Below are positions 25,011-33,321 of a stretch of 64,000 nucleotides of DNA, one piece after another. Every line of letters starts with the position of its first letter. The stretch's first letter is position 1. The position numbers and the translations under genes were made by a program. Location of the stretch: positions 1 through 64,000 of the forward strand of contig CALWHE010000004.1 in NCBI GenBank assembly GCA_944380295.1, read 5' to 3'. Under the pieces are notes generated by a model, which was not told where the DNA came from, ran no database searches, and saw nothing but the letters and a program-made list of their open reading frames with translations. Origin of the DNA: an uncultured Christensenellaceae bacterium. GTDB lineage: Bacteria > Bacillota > Clostridia > Christensenellales > UBA3700.

Positions 25011-25568
25011 TCACAGCAAAATTATCGTCACCGCAAAAAGCGGCGCAAAAGCGGAAAAGGCAAATGAGAAGTTCCCTTTGCCCACCTTGCGCAGCAGCAG
25101 CAAAAGCGCCGCCGCCATTGCCAAAACTTTGAATATTATCGCCAGAAAAGCGCTGAGCACCGTCAGCTGCGAAGCGTAAAAAATGCTCAGCACGGAAAAC
25201 AGCGCGGTAAGCGCGTTGGCGCAGATATAGCATGTGCCGATCAGCGTGGCGTTGAAGTTGGGGTCGGGCGCCGTTTCTCCCATATACCCCAGCGTGCGCG
25301 TAAGGGAGTTTGTGCCCAGCCTGAGCAAAAGCTCATAGATAAGGCACCTCACCGCCGTGATGACAATGCCCGCTATCACGCAAAAAGCGACAAGCCCGCC
25401 GCCGGAAAACATGCCGAACACGCCGAACGGCGCGCCGTCGTATATCTGCACCACGGTGCTTGCCGTGCAGCCGGCATAGGTGAGCGCCAAAACTGCGCGC
25501 ACCGCCCAAACGGCGGGCGTGGCGCGCACCTTTTTGACTTGCGGACCGTAATAACCGTTGTTATACAT
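25011..25568 (-). CDS. Polytopic membrane protein of unknown function
   Basis: A 185-residue protein with four to five hydrophobic segments (about 20-40, 50-75, 108-132, 134-160, 168-185) and a Tyr/Asn-rich N-terminus. The spacing RCLIYELLLRLGTNSLTRTL resembles the cytosolic segment of DUF4282-like small membrane proteins, but I cannot assign it. The start overlaps the end of holA by eight bases, and the M28-like lipoprotein follows directly, so the pair may act together at the membrane. Confidence 0.65.
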   Translation of the reverse strand: MYNNGYYGPQVKKVRATPAVWAVRAVLALTYAGCTASTVVQIYDGAPFGVFGMFSGGGLVAFCVIAGIVITAVRCLIYELLLRLGTNSLTRTLGYMGETAPDPNFNATLIGTCYICANALTALFSVLSIFYASQLTVLSAFLAIIFKVLAMAAALLLLLRKVGKGNFSFAFSAFAPLFAVTIILL

Positions 25569-26526
25569 TTACTTTTACTCCCATAATGCGGCTTATCGCC
25601 AGATCGAGCGCGTTTTCCACGCTTATCCTGCCGCTTTTGAAATGATATTCCAGATCGTTCAACCCGTCGCAGAGCGCTTTGAGGGCAACGGGCGTGTAAC
25701 GGCGCGCCACCGGGCGCATCTTTTTGACCGCATAGGGCTTGACCCCCAGCGCCTTGGCGGCGTCTTCGTCGCCGAGCGGCGAAATGCGCAAAAACAAAAG
25801 CCCGCGATATGCCGACGCCAGCGAGCGCAGCACCGCCGAGCTTTGCACTCCCGCCGCGGCAAGACGGGTCAGATAAGCCGTTGCCGCCGCCTTATTGCCC
25901 GTGGAGAGCGCGTTGGTCAATTCATACGCCTTGGCGCGCTCGTCGGGCGCTACCAGCAGCCGGATGAGTTCGGAATCCGCCACACCGCCCTCCGGCGCGT
26001 ATGCCGCTATCTTTTCCAGTTCCTTTTCCGCTCTGCCCGTATCGGCGTTGCAATAGTCGAAGAGGAGGGAGAGCGCGGGCGCCCTTATCTTCAAGCCCAA
26101 ACGCTCCGCCGCGTCGCGCAAAAAATCCTTGCCGTCTGCGCTGTCCGGCGCGGAACAGTCCACCTCCGCGGCAAACGCCTTGACGCAGGAAAACACGCCC
26201 TTTTCGTCGCACAGGATAAGCACGCTGTCCGCCGCCGGCGCGGCGCAATACCCTTTGAGCGCCTTTTCCTCCGCGGAAGAGAGTTTGCCCGTCCTGCCGC
26301 GCACCACCACCGTCTTGCTCCCGCCGCTCAGCGAGGGCGTGGCAAGCGCAAAAACAACGTCGTCCACGGAAGAGCCGTCCAAGACTTCCACCCGCAGTTC
26401 CCGCTCTTCCGCCGGGATCGAGTCCGTGAGCCGGGCAACGGCGTAAGAAGTCCAGTATCCGTCGCCGCCCGTGAGCAGCATGACGGACGCCGGCTTTATT
26501 CCCTTTTTCAGTTCGCACGCCTTCAT
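25561..26526 (-). CDS. holA: DNA polymerase III delta subunit
   Basis: A 321-residue HolA of usual length. The N-terminal AAA+-like domain lacks a true Walker A, as is normal for delta (LLTGGDGYWTSYAV), and the three-helix C-terminal collar ends HFKSGRISVENALDLAI. It opens the sliding clamp within the clamp loader. The ATG has no Shine-Dalgarno. An extended -10 (TGTTACAAT, hexamer at 26540-26535) ends eight bases before the ATG, so transcription should begin within two or so bases of it. It is the first gene of a three-gene operon with two membrane proteins. Confidence 0.88.
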   Translation of the reverse strand: MKACELKKGIKPASVMLLTGGDGYWTSYAVARLTDSIPAEERELRVEVLDGSSVDDVVFALATPSLSGGSKTVVVRGRTGKLSSAEEKALKGYCAAPAADSVLILCDEKGVFSCVKAFAAEVDCSAPDSADGKDFLRDAAERLGLKIRAPALSLLFDYCNADTGRAEKELEKIAAYAPEGGVADSELIRLLVAPDERAKAYELTNALSTGNKAAATAYLTRLAAAGVQSSAVLRSLASAYRGLLFLRISPLGDEDAAKALGVKPYAVKKMRPVARRYTPVALKALCDGLNDLEYHFKSGRISVENALDLAISRIMGVKVNV

Positions 26527-26534
26527 TATTATTT

Positions 26535-26540
26535 ATTGTA
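26535..26540 (-). promoter_or_regulatory. Extended -10 of holA next to the start codon
   Basis: TACAAT preceded by TGT on the minus strand; the predicted transcript starts near 26528 and the ATG is at 26526. The -35 is weak (TGGCTA). Confidence 0.5.
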
Positions 26541-26676
26541 ACACACTTTTTGCCGCTTAGCCATACCCTTTTTCATACGCGCGCTATATTTTACTTTTAT
26601 TTTGCAAAAAACGCGCGCGCAAAGGCTTTTTATCCGTTTTTTCCCGCAAAAAGCCCTCCGCGCCGCGCTTTCCCTC

Positions 26677-27069
26677 TTATTCGGACGCGCCGCTTTCGTC
26701 TTTTTCGCGCCAATATTCGTCCGCCGACATGCGGACGAGAGAAGTAAAATATTCCGAACGATTGAAAACCATCACGGTCGCCACCGCTTCCGCAACCGCC
26801 GCGCCCATAAGCAGTCCGCCGGCGAGATGTTCTCCGAAAATAAAACAGCTCACGCTCCCGTCCAGGAGCGCCAGGCAGAAAAGTATGGGCAGCGCCGCCA
26901 GGCGGCAGACTTTTTTCCAACATTTCACCGCCCGCAGATCCGACGGCTTTTCGTGAAAACCTGCGATCAAGCCGCCGCCCGCCCCGCAGAGCAGCGCGAC
27001 GCACATAAAAACCGGTATCGCCATCACCGCCTGCGTTATGACAAACGGTATCAGTTGCACGGCACTCAT
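26677..27069 (-). CDS. Small membrane protein of unknown function
   Basis: 130 residues with hydrophobic segments at about 8-35, 55-72 and 80-98, and an acidic C-terminus. The stretch AGFHEKPSDLRAVKCWKKVC between the first two resembles the conserved loop of DUF3784-type proteins, but this is weak. GGGGAG precedes the ATG. It lies between holA and the dhaKL terminator and shows no link to either. Confidence 0.55.
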   Translation of the reverse strand: MSAVQLIPFVITQAVMAIPVFMCVALLCGAGGGLIAGFHEKPSDLRAVKCWKKVCRLAALPILFCLALLDGSVSCFIFGEHLAGGLLMGAAVAEAVATVMVFNRSEYFTSLVRMSADEYWREKDESGASE

Positions 27070-27154
27070 AAACTCCCCCGTATCCGGCGGCGCCGCGCCC
27101 TTACTTTTCTTGTGTAAACCGGCTCGGCACGCGCCCTAAGAGCGATTTTTATCG

Positions 27155-27179
27155 AAAAAGGGGACGGTCGCCCGTCCCC
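27155..27179 (-). terminator. Terminator of gldA-dhaKL
   Basis: A perfect 8-bp stem GGGGACGG/CCGTCCCC with a 4-base loop, followed on the minus strand by TTTTT. Confidence 0.9.
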
Positions 27180-27191
27180 GAAACGTTACCC

Positions 27192-29036
27192 TTACTTTAT
27201 CTTTTTGCCGATAAATTCCGCAAGGGAAGTGAAGATGACGCCCAGACCGTAAGCGCCCGCGTCGGGATAACCGATGGATTTTTCACCCACGGTGCCCGCT
27301 CTGCCCAGCTTGGCAACCACCGTCTTGGTGGCGTCCGCGCCGGCAACGGCGGCTTTTGCGCCCTTTTCAAGTCCGACCTTCATCTTGTCGCCTGCCTTGG
27401 CAGCGGCTTCCAGAGCGTCCGCGCATGGTTTGAGCGCGTCCACCAGCGTTTTGTCGCCCACCACGGCGCCCTTGCCGAAGCTGCGTTTGCCCGTTTCGTA
27501 AACGCCCGTGTTTGCCGCCTGCATGATCTCGGCGATGTCGGCAAGGGTGACTTCTTCCTTGCTGCCCGCCGCCTTGCCGGCATACTTGAAGGCGCTGCCC
27601 CAAATGGGACCGGAGGCTCCGCCGCAATACTCTTTGATGATTTCCGAACAGCTGAGCAAAAATTCGCCAATGTTGCCCTTTTTGCGGCTCTTCCAGTCCG
27701 CTTTGAGCTGACGGAAGCCCTTGGCTATGCTCATGCCGAAGTCACCGTCGCCCATCTTGTCCGCGTCGCAGAAAGGCACTTCGTTTTCTATGATAACGTC
27801 CGCCATCTTGTCTATCACTTCCACCATGGCGGCAGTGTTCAGCTTTTCTCCGTAAGCGGGTTTGCCCTTGACCTCGTAAACGGCGTTTTTCTCATCGGCA
27901 GCCGCCTTAGCAACGGCTTTTTTCCCTTCATGATGAGCGGGCAGGTTTGCCACGCCCATGGCTTTGGCAAGCGCGCGCACCGCTTCCACTGCCGCCTGCG
28001 CCTCGCCGTCCGCCGCGCCCCAGGTCAGCGCCGGAGCGGAAACGGGATAATCGAGCAGCGCTTTGAGTTCTTCGTCCAGTTTGAGGAAGGTGACGGAAGC
28101 GCCCGCCATATCCAAAGAGGTCATGAAGTTGCCCACCAGCGTTTTGTAAGTGACAAGCCCCATCTCGTCCGTGAGTTTGCGCACGGAGGCGTTGAGGATA
28201 TAAAGTTCGCTCTGCGGAGTGGCGCCGAAACCGTTGACTATCACGGCTATCTCGTCGCCCTTTTTCAGCTTGATCACGGCGTTGTCAGCCAGCAGTTTGA
28301 CCATTTTTTCCGCCAGCTCGTCCGCCGTGGCGTAATTATCCGTGCTCTTGCCCGGCTCGCCGTGAATGCCCACGCCGAATTCTATCTTGTCTTCCGCCAG
28401 ATCGAAAATGGGCGTGCCCTTGGCGGGAGGGGTGCAGGAAGAGAGCGCAAAGCCTATGCTGGCAAGATTGTCTATCGTCTTTTGCGCCACGCGCTTGACC
28501 TCTTGCAGGTCTTTGCCCTGCTGCGCCGCCGCGCCCGCTATCTTGTGCACGAACACCGTGCCGGCAACGCCGCGCCTGCCCACCACATAATCGTCGTTGG
28601 TATAGGAGCTGCCCTGCACGGCAACGTCGTCGTTGACGAACACGCGCTCTATCTGCATGTCTTCGTCTTCGCTCGCGTCCGCGCCCGCGCCGTTAAAGTT
28701 CATGCAGTCGCCAGAATAATTCTTGATTATCATCAGCGTGCCCTTTTCGGAAGCGGTGAGTTTGAGCGCATTGTAGATCTGCACCTGCGAAGGAGAGGCG
28801 AACACGTCGCCGCACACCGCCGCGTCCAGCATGCCCGTGCCTACAAAGCCCGCGTGCGCCGGCTCGTGTCCCGAACCGCCGCCGGAGATGAGCGTGACCT
28901 TGTTTTGATCTATCTCTTTTTTCTTTACTATCTTGTATTTTTCCACAAACTCCAATTCCGGGTGCGCCATGGCAATGCCGCGGCACATGTCCGTAACGTA
29001 AGTTTGGGCGGTATTCATTATCTTTTTCATGCTCAC
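27192..29036 (-). CDS. dhaK: Dihydroxyacetone kinase, DhaK-DhaL fusion (ATP-dependent type)
   Basis: 614 residues. The DhaK half (about 1-340) has the phosphate-binding SGGGSGHEPAHAGF loop and His225 in GVGIHGEPG, which forms a hemiaminal with dihydroxyacetone. The DhaL half (about 400-614) has the Mg-ADP binding motif DKMGDGDFGMS. As one chain it uses ATP directly and needs no PTS. It makes dihydroxyacetone phosphate. The ATG overlaps the gldA stop (ATGA), so together they form the oxidative glycerol branch: glycerol to dihydroxyacetone to DHAP. No glycerol facilitator is nearby. Confidence 0.95.
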   Translation of the reverse strand: MSMKKIMNTAQTYVTDMCRGIAMAHPELEFVEKYKIVKKKEIDQNKVTLISGGGSGHEPAHAGFVGTGMLDAAVCGDVFASPSQVQIYNALKLTASEKGTLMIIKNYSGDCMNFNGAGADASEDEDMQIERVFVNDDVAVQGSSYTNDDYVVGRRGVAGTVFVHKIAGAAAQQGKDLQEVKRVAQKTIDNLASIGFALSSCTPPAKGTPIFDLAEDKIEFGVGIHGEPGKSTDNYATADELAEKMVKLLADNAVIKLKKGDEIAVIVNGFGATPQSELYILNASVRKLTDEMGLVTYKTLVGNFMTSLDMAGASVTFLKLDEELKALLDYPVSAPALTWGAADGEAQAAVEAVRALAKAMGVANLPAHHEGKKAVAKAAADEKNAVYEVKGKPAYGEKLNTAAMVEVIDKMADVIIENEVPFCDADKMGDGDFGMSIAKGFRQLKADWKSRKKGNIGEFLLSCSEIIKEYCGGASGPIWGSAFKYAGKAAGSKEEVTLADIAEIMQAANTGVYETGKRSFGKGAVVGDKTLVDALKPCADALEAAAKAGDKMKVGLEKGAKAAVAGADATKTVVAKLGRAGTVGEKSIGYPDAGAYGLGVIFTSLAEFIGKKIK

Positions 29037-30193
29037 TCTCCGTATTTGGCGGCTCTGCCTATCTTATCAGCGGCGATGATGGCGGCTGCCACCATGTCCG
29101 TGGTCACGGGGAAAGGCATGGCGTGAATGGATTCTTCCGCTATGCAGGATTTCTCCGCCACGGCTTGCAGCTCTTCCTTGCTGATCTTGTCCACGCCGAT
29201 GTCTTCAAGGCACACGGGCAGACCCACGTCGAGGCAGAAGTCTATCACTTCGTAAAGCTCTTCTTCGGGCGCATTCTCCAACACCAGCTGGCAGATGGTG
29301 CCGAAGGCGACTTTTTCGCCGTGATAATACTTGTGCGTGCCGGGCAGCACGGTGAGTCCGTCGTGGATGGCGTGCGCCGCGGCAAGTCCGCCGCTCTCAA
29401 AGCCCAAGCCGGAGAGCAGGATATTGGTTTCTATGATGTTTTCCAAAGCGGGGGTGACCACCTTGCATTCGCAGGCGGCTTTCGCCTTCATGCCGTCGGA
29501 GAGCAAGGTCTTGTAACACAGCGTGGCAAGCGCCATCGCCGCCATGGTGCCCTTTGTCGTGGGGCAGGGACCGGGCTTCATGCCGTCGGGCTTGGCGGAA
29601 TTGCGCGCACCGCAGGGCAGTCCCGCGTTGACGTTGCTGAAAGACGCCTGCGTGGCTCTCGCTTCAAAATAAGTGGAGAGCGCGTCGCCCATGCCGGACA
29701 CGAGGAAGCGCACCGGCGCGTTGGCGATGACGGTGGTGTCTATCATGACCACGCTGGGGCTGCGCTTGAAGTAGAAGTAATCGTCAAACGCTCCGTCTTC
29801 GGTATAGACCACGGCGGAGTGGGAAGTGGGCGCGTCCGTCGCCGCTATCGTGGGCACGATGATCAGCGGAGTGACGCCTTCGGCAACGCACTTGGACGTG
29901 TCGATGGCTTTGCCGCCGCCCAGACCGATGATGCACTTGCACTTGTTTTCTTTGCCTATCTTGCGCAAACGCTCTATCTCCGCGCGCGAGCACTCGCCGG
30001 TGAAGGGGCTTTCTATCAGCTCCACGCCGAATTTTTTGCAAGTGGCGTCCAGCTTGTCCTGCACGCGTGCGATGTCGTCCTTATGGGCGATGAGCAGCGC
30101 GTTTTTGCCGTAAGAGGCAATAAAGTAGCCCAGGTTGAGCAGTTCGTTTTCGCCCTGCACATACTTGGTGGGGCAGATAAATGCTTTTCTCAT
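29033..30193 (-). CDS. gldA: Glycerol dehydrogenase
   Basis: A 386-residue iron-containing-type alcohol dehydrogenase of the GldA family. The NAD-binding GLGGGKAIDTSK and the zinc ligands (Asp in GMGDALSTYFEA, His in AHAIHDGL and KYYHGEKVAFG) are intact. It oxidises glycerol to dihydroxyacetone with NAD. I chose the ATG at 30193, which has AAAGGAG at good spacing; the frame is open 48 codons further but there it reads through the promoter. It is co-transcribed with dhaK. Confidence 0.94.
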   Translation of the reverse strand: MRKAFICPTKYVQGENELLNLGYFIASYGKNALLIAHKDDIARVQDKLDATCKKFGVELIESPFTGECSRAEIERLRKIGKENKCKCIIGLGGGKAIDTSKCVAEGVTPLIIVPTIAATDAPTSHSAVVYTEDGAFDDYFYFKRSPSVVMIDTTVIANAPVRFLVSGMGDALSTYFEARATQASFSNVNAGLPCGARNSAKPDGMKPGPCPTTKGTMAAMALATLCYKTLLSDGMKAKAACECKVVTPALENIIETNILLSGLGFESGGLAAAHAIHDGLTVLPGTHKYYHGEKVAFGTICQLVLENAPEEELYEVIDFCLDVGLPVCLEDIGVDKISKEELQAVAEKSCIAEESIHAMPFPVTTDMVAAAIIAADKIGRAAKYGE

Positions 30194-30239
30194 AATTTTC
30201 TCCTTTTTTATTTGGAATCGGAAAACGTCCGTTATTTTT

Positions 30240-30268
30240 ATTATAAAACATATTTTTGCGCTTTTCAA
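30240..30268 (-). promoter_or_regulatory. Promoter of gldA-dhaKL
   Basis: Minus strand TTGAAA (30268-30263), 17 bases, TATAAT (30245-30240). This is one of three TTGAAA-N17-TATAAT promoters in the window. Confidence 0.85.
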
Positions 30269-30411
30269 GACCCAATTTTGCGAATTTTCATATTTTTTAC
30301 CCGACAAAAAGCCGCCTTTTTGTGGAAATTCCCCCACGAAGGCGTTTTTCTGCGAAAAACCCGCCCGCGCTTTCTTTGTCCCGTCTTGCGAAAAAAAGCC
30401 GGATTTCTTTC

Positions 30412-30440
30412 ATGACATTATCCTTTTTTTGTGTTATAAT
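30412..30440 (+). promoter_or_regulatory. Promoter of the restriction-modification pair
   Basis: ATGACA (30412-30417), 17 bases, TATAAT (30435-30440), 34 bases before the methyltransferase ATG. Confidence 0.75.
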
Positions 30441-30474
30441 GTATTCGGTCATCCACGCACAAAAGGAGTATAAC

Positions 30475-31590
30475 ATGGTCCAGCAGCACTTATCATATGA
30501 AGAAATGACAAACCTCGGCTGCTTTTATACTCCGCAAAAATTTGTGGACAAACTCATAGCCATCGTCAAAGCAAACGTCCCCGACTATGACAAACACGTG
30601 TTTTTGGATTCTTCCTGCGGTTACGGTTCTTTTTTGTCCTCTCTGTATCCGCTCAGGACCATCGGCTGCGACATAGACGAAAAGGCGATAGAGAAGGCAA
30701 AACTTTTGTGCCCCGGCTGCGAATACCACGTTGCCAACACTCTGCACGCTTTTACTCGCGCTTCGATAGATCTGAGCGCGGACAAAAAGCTGCTGATCAT
30801 CGGCAACCCGCCGTATAACGACACCACGTCAAAGGTGAAAAACTCCATTAAAAATTCGGAGCCGTGCGCCATCGACGCCGATTTGAAGACCAGGGATCTG
30901 GGGATATCTTTTCTGCTCTCTTACAACAAGTTGCAGCCCGACTATGTGGCGGTCCTGCACCCTCTGTCTTATATGATAAAAAAGGCAAACCACGCTCTCT
31001 TGAAGCCTTTTTACGACAATTATCGGCTTGTAGACCACTGCATAGTCAACAGCCAGGAATTCGGCAGCACTTCCAGGACAAAAGGTTTCCCGATAATTTT
31101 GGCGCTCTATGAAAAAAGCGCTTCGGGTCTGAAATATTCCGACGTTTTGAACATGCGCTTCAAAACCATCGACGGCAAATGCTTCGATCTCAAACACGAT
31201 TACGTAAAAAATTATATCGCAAAATACCCCTCCAAATACAGCCGGTACAAAGACGGCGATATTTTGTTTTTCACGATGAGGGACATAAACGCCTTGAACA
31301 GGAGCAAGACGTTCATCGAAGAGTGGAGCGATAACGCCATCATTATCGACAAAAAGAAGTTTGCTTACTATTGCTATGTGGACGTCTTCAAAGACTATAT
31401 ATGCAAACTGCCCTATTATTACGGCAATTGCGACGTTTTTATCGACAACGCCGCTTTTTTGGCGGTGCAAGACGTTTTTGTCACCAAGAGCATGGAAAAA
31501 CACCCGTGGCTGAAAGAGAAAGCGGCGTATACGGAAAACCGAAACTTTCACTTGATAGACGATTATTTTGCAAAACTATTCGACTTGTAA
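30475..31590 (+). CDS. N6-adenine DNA methyltransferase, probably type II
   Basis: 371 residues. The N-terminus has a motif X-like segment (LGCFYTPQKFVDKLI), then motif I FLDSSCGYGSFL (about 43), motif II with GCDIDEKA, and motif IV NPPY (about 105), which together define an adenine-N6 methyltransferase of the X-I-IV order with the target-recognition part at the C-terminus. AAAGGAG precedes the ATG. Codon use is visibly richer in A and T than the neighbours, suggesting transfer. The following gene is the likely cognate endonuclease. The target site cannot be read. Confidence 0.85.
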   Translation: MVQQHLSYEEMTNLGCFYTPQKFVDKLIAIVKANVPDYDKHVFLDSSCGYGSFLSSLYPLRTIGCDIDEKAIEKAKLLCPGCEYHVANTLHAFTRASIDLSADKKLLIIGNPPYNDTTSKVKNSIKNSEPCAIDADLKTRDLGISFLLSYNKLQPDYVAVLHPLSYMIKKANHALLKPFYDNYRLVDHCIVNSQEFGSTSRTKGFPIILALYEKSASGLKYSDVLNMRFKTIDGKCFDLKHDYVKNYIAKYPSKYSRYKDGDILFFTMRDINALNRSKTFIEEWSDNAIIIDKKKFAYYCYVDVFKDYICKLPYYYGNCDVFIDNAAFLAVQDVFVTKSMEKHPWLKEKAAYTENRNFHLIDDYFAKLFDL

Positions 31591-31605
31591 AGGAGAAAAA
31601 ACGAT

Positions 31606-32358
31606 ATGTATATCAAAGAAATAAGCGATCGCAAAATCAAAGTTGCCATTCCCCTCACGAACGGGACGGGCAAGACGCGGATCAAAAAAAGATCCGCCCT
31701 CAACGAATACGGTCTGCCCGTGCCGACAAAGAAGGAGGCTTTTACAAACAACTGCTATGTGGAGTGGCAGATAGGTTACGACGTGATCAAGTCCAACAGC
31801 GCAAAATTGGAGAGGACGTCGCTGAAAGATCTCAGCTTTATCGGCGCGAACGGCAAAGAAAAAACTTTATACGAATTGTCCGAATACATAAAATATTTTT
31901 ACGATTGGGGCGTTGTGTCCAAAGAAGCCCTGACGGAGATAAAGACATATCTGAGCGGCTTGTCCGAAAAAGATTTTTTGGATACCGATCCCGAATTGTC
32001 GATAAAAAGATCCGACCCCGTCAAGAAAAGCGTCAACGGCTTTGACTTTTTGCAGACGCATGTGAATTATCCTCTGCTGATCTACCGCTTTGCTTCTTCC
32101 GACCTGGTAGCCGAAATAAAGATAACGGAAAAACAATATGCGATAGGTACTCAACCCATGCTGTATCTGTGTTTTCCCGTGACGGCGCTGGAAAACGGCG
32201 ACAAACTGCCGGGCAGGACCGCTCAGACCAAAGAAACCGCAACTTTGGTGATAGACGAATCAAACATCGGCGTGTTCTTGGAGCTTTTCAAGCTGTTCGG
32301 CACGCTGAGCAAAAATCACAATAAAGACGTCATCAGCATCATAGACGTGATAATATAG
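31606..32358 (+). CDS. Probable cognate type II restriction endonuclease
   Basis: 250 residues with no recognised family. It follows the methyltransferase by 15 bases with its own AAAGGAG, shares its lower GC content, and ends at a bidirectional terminator, so the two are one unit. The segment SSDLVAEIKITEKQ (about 165) carries an ExK of the kind found in PD-(D/E)xK nucleases, and SINDxx-type or HNH motifs are absent. The function is inferred mainly from position; an accessory protein of the methyltransferase is the alternative. Confidence 0.5.
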   Translation: MYIKEISDRKIKVAIPLTNGTGKTRIKKRSALNEYGLPVPTKKEAFTNNCYVEWQIGYDVIKSNSAKLERTSLKDLSFIGANGKEKTLYELSEYIKYFYDWGVVSKEALTEIKTYLSGLSEKDFLDTDPELSIKRSDPVKKSVNGFDFLQTHVNYPLLIYRFASSDLVAEIKITEKQYAIGTQPMLYLCFPVTALENGDKLPGRTAQTKETATLVIDESNIGVFLELFKLFGTLSKNHNKDVISIIDVII

Positions 32359-32386
32359 AAAAACGCCGTTGAAAAGCGGCGTTTTT
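32359..32386. terminator. Bidirectional terminator
   Basis: AAAAACGCCG (32359-32368) pairs with CGGCGTTTTT (32377-32386). It separates the restriction unit from the convergent 169-residue gene. Confidence 0.9.
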
Positions 32387-32411
32387 ACTATCTTTTCCGC
32401 GGCGCGGGCGC

Positions 32412-32921
32412 TTATTGCCTTTGCTCCGCGTCTTTTATATGCGCGCCGCAATAAGGGCAGACCGCGCCGCCCTGCTGCGGGTCCACGGAAACGGGCGCGC
32501 CGCAGAAGGGGCATTTGACGGTGCTCTTTTCCCAGGTCTGCTTGCGCGATCTGATCAGCTCCAATCTGCCGTTTTCCCACTTGTAACCGGTGAGATAACC
32601 CTTCTGCAACGCCTCGTTGATATAGCCGAGCACGGCTTTTCCCCTGATACCGGTGCCGGCGGCTATCTCCTCGGCGGTGTAAAGGTTTTGGTTCTCCACG
32701 GCGGCGATGACGCGCCCCAGCTTTTTCTTTTCTCCCACCTGCACCAGCAGCACGGGTCCCGCGTAAAAGCCCGCCACGATCAGCACTATGCCGATGACCA
32801 GCAGCGCCGTAATGCTTTTTGTCGCGCCGAATACGGTCATGACGATGCCCGCGGGCAGTCCGATCAGCAGCGCCAGCCCCACGCCGAAAAACGTGCGTAT
32901 CTTCTTTTTTATCTTGTCCAT
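32412..32921 (-). CDS. Membrane protein with winged-helix-like region and zinc ribbon
   Basis: 169 residues. Two transmembrane helices lie at about 12-31 and 37-58. A region (about 66-120) resembling a small winged helix follows (YTAEEIAAGTGIRGKAVLGYI), then a C-terminal zinc ribbon with CPFCG and CPYCG. The combination looks like a membrane-tethered sensor or scaffold, but no family is firmly recognised. It has a consensus promoter and GGAAGG before the ATG, and is monocistronic. Confidence 0.7.
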   Translation of the reverse strand: MDKIKKKIRTFFGVGLALLIGLPAGIVMTVFGATKSITALLVIGIVLIVAGFYAGPVLLVQVGEKKKLGRVIAAVENQNLYTAEEIAAGTGIRGKAVLGYINEALQKGYLTGYKWENGRLELIRSRKQTWEKSTVKCPFCGAPVSVDPQQGGAVCPYCGAHIKDAEQRQ

Positions 32922-32968
32922 ATGCCTGCCTTCCGGGAGCGGCGGGCGCTCCCGCGTTCGTCATTGAT

Positions 32969-32997
32969 ATTATACTCCCGCCGAACGCTTCTTTCAA
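32969..32997 (-). promoter_or_regulatory. Promoter of the zinc-ribbon membrane protein gene
   Basis: Minus strand TTGAAA (32997-32992), 17 bases, TATAAT (32974-32969). Confidence 0.85.
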
Positions 32998-33036
32998 CGG
33001 TATGCGTGAAAAAATCCGCTTTTCTTTTTCTCGCGC

Positions 33037-33321
33037 TTATCTTTCTATCTTGTTCAGTTCGGCGTTGAGCGTTTTCACCGCATCCGCGGGCACGGCGGCG
33101 CCCAGCATGGAGATGATGCGCGTCACGCGCATGCCGGACGCCATTTTCAGCATGACGTCGCTCACTTTGGGCATGCTTTTGCCCTGCGCGGTCAGATGTT
33201 TTTCCGCCTGTTCCAAGGTGCGGTAGACAAGCGCTTTCCCCTGCGGACGCGCCATTATCTCCCCCAGTTTGTCGTGCACGGAGAGCTTGCCTGCCGGCGC
33301 GGGATAATCGTCAAACTCCAA
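33037..33321 (-). CDS. C-terminal domain of the GH2 protein, split off by a frame change
   Basis: 94 residues from a TTG start (33321). LSVHDKLGEIMARPQGKALVY and the helical remainder resemble the small C-terminal domain that ends many clostridial GH2 proteins. It overlaps the GH2 stop by 11 bases in the +1 frame. Reading this frame upstream through the overlap gives EKKQKGEKTLEFDDYPAPAG if one A of the AAAAA run near 33342 is removed, a more natural sequence than the GH2 tail KGRKDVGV. I therefore think it was once part of the preceding gene. Separate translation from TTG, with GGGAG upstream, is possible. Confidence 0.6.
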   Translation of the reverse strand: MEFDDYPAPAGKLSVHDKLGEIMARPQGKALVYRTLEQAEKHLTAQGKSMPKVSDVMLKMASGMRVTRIISMLGAAVPADAVKTLNAELNKIER

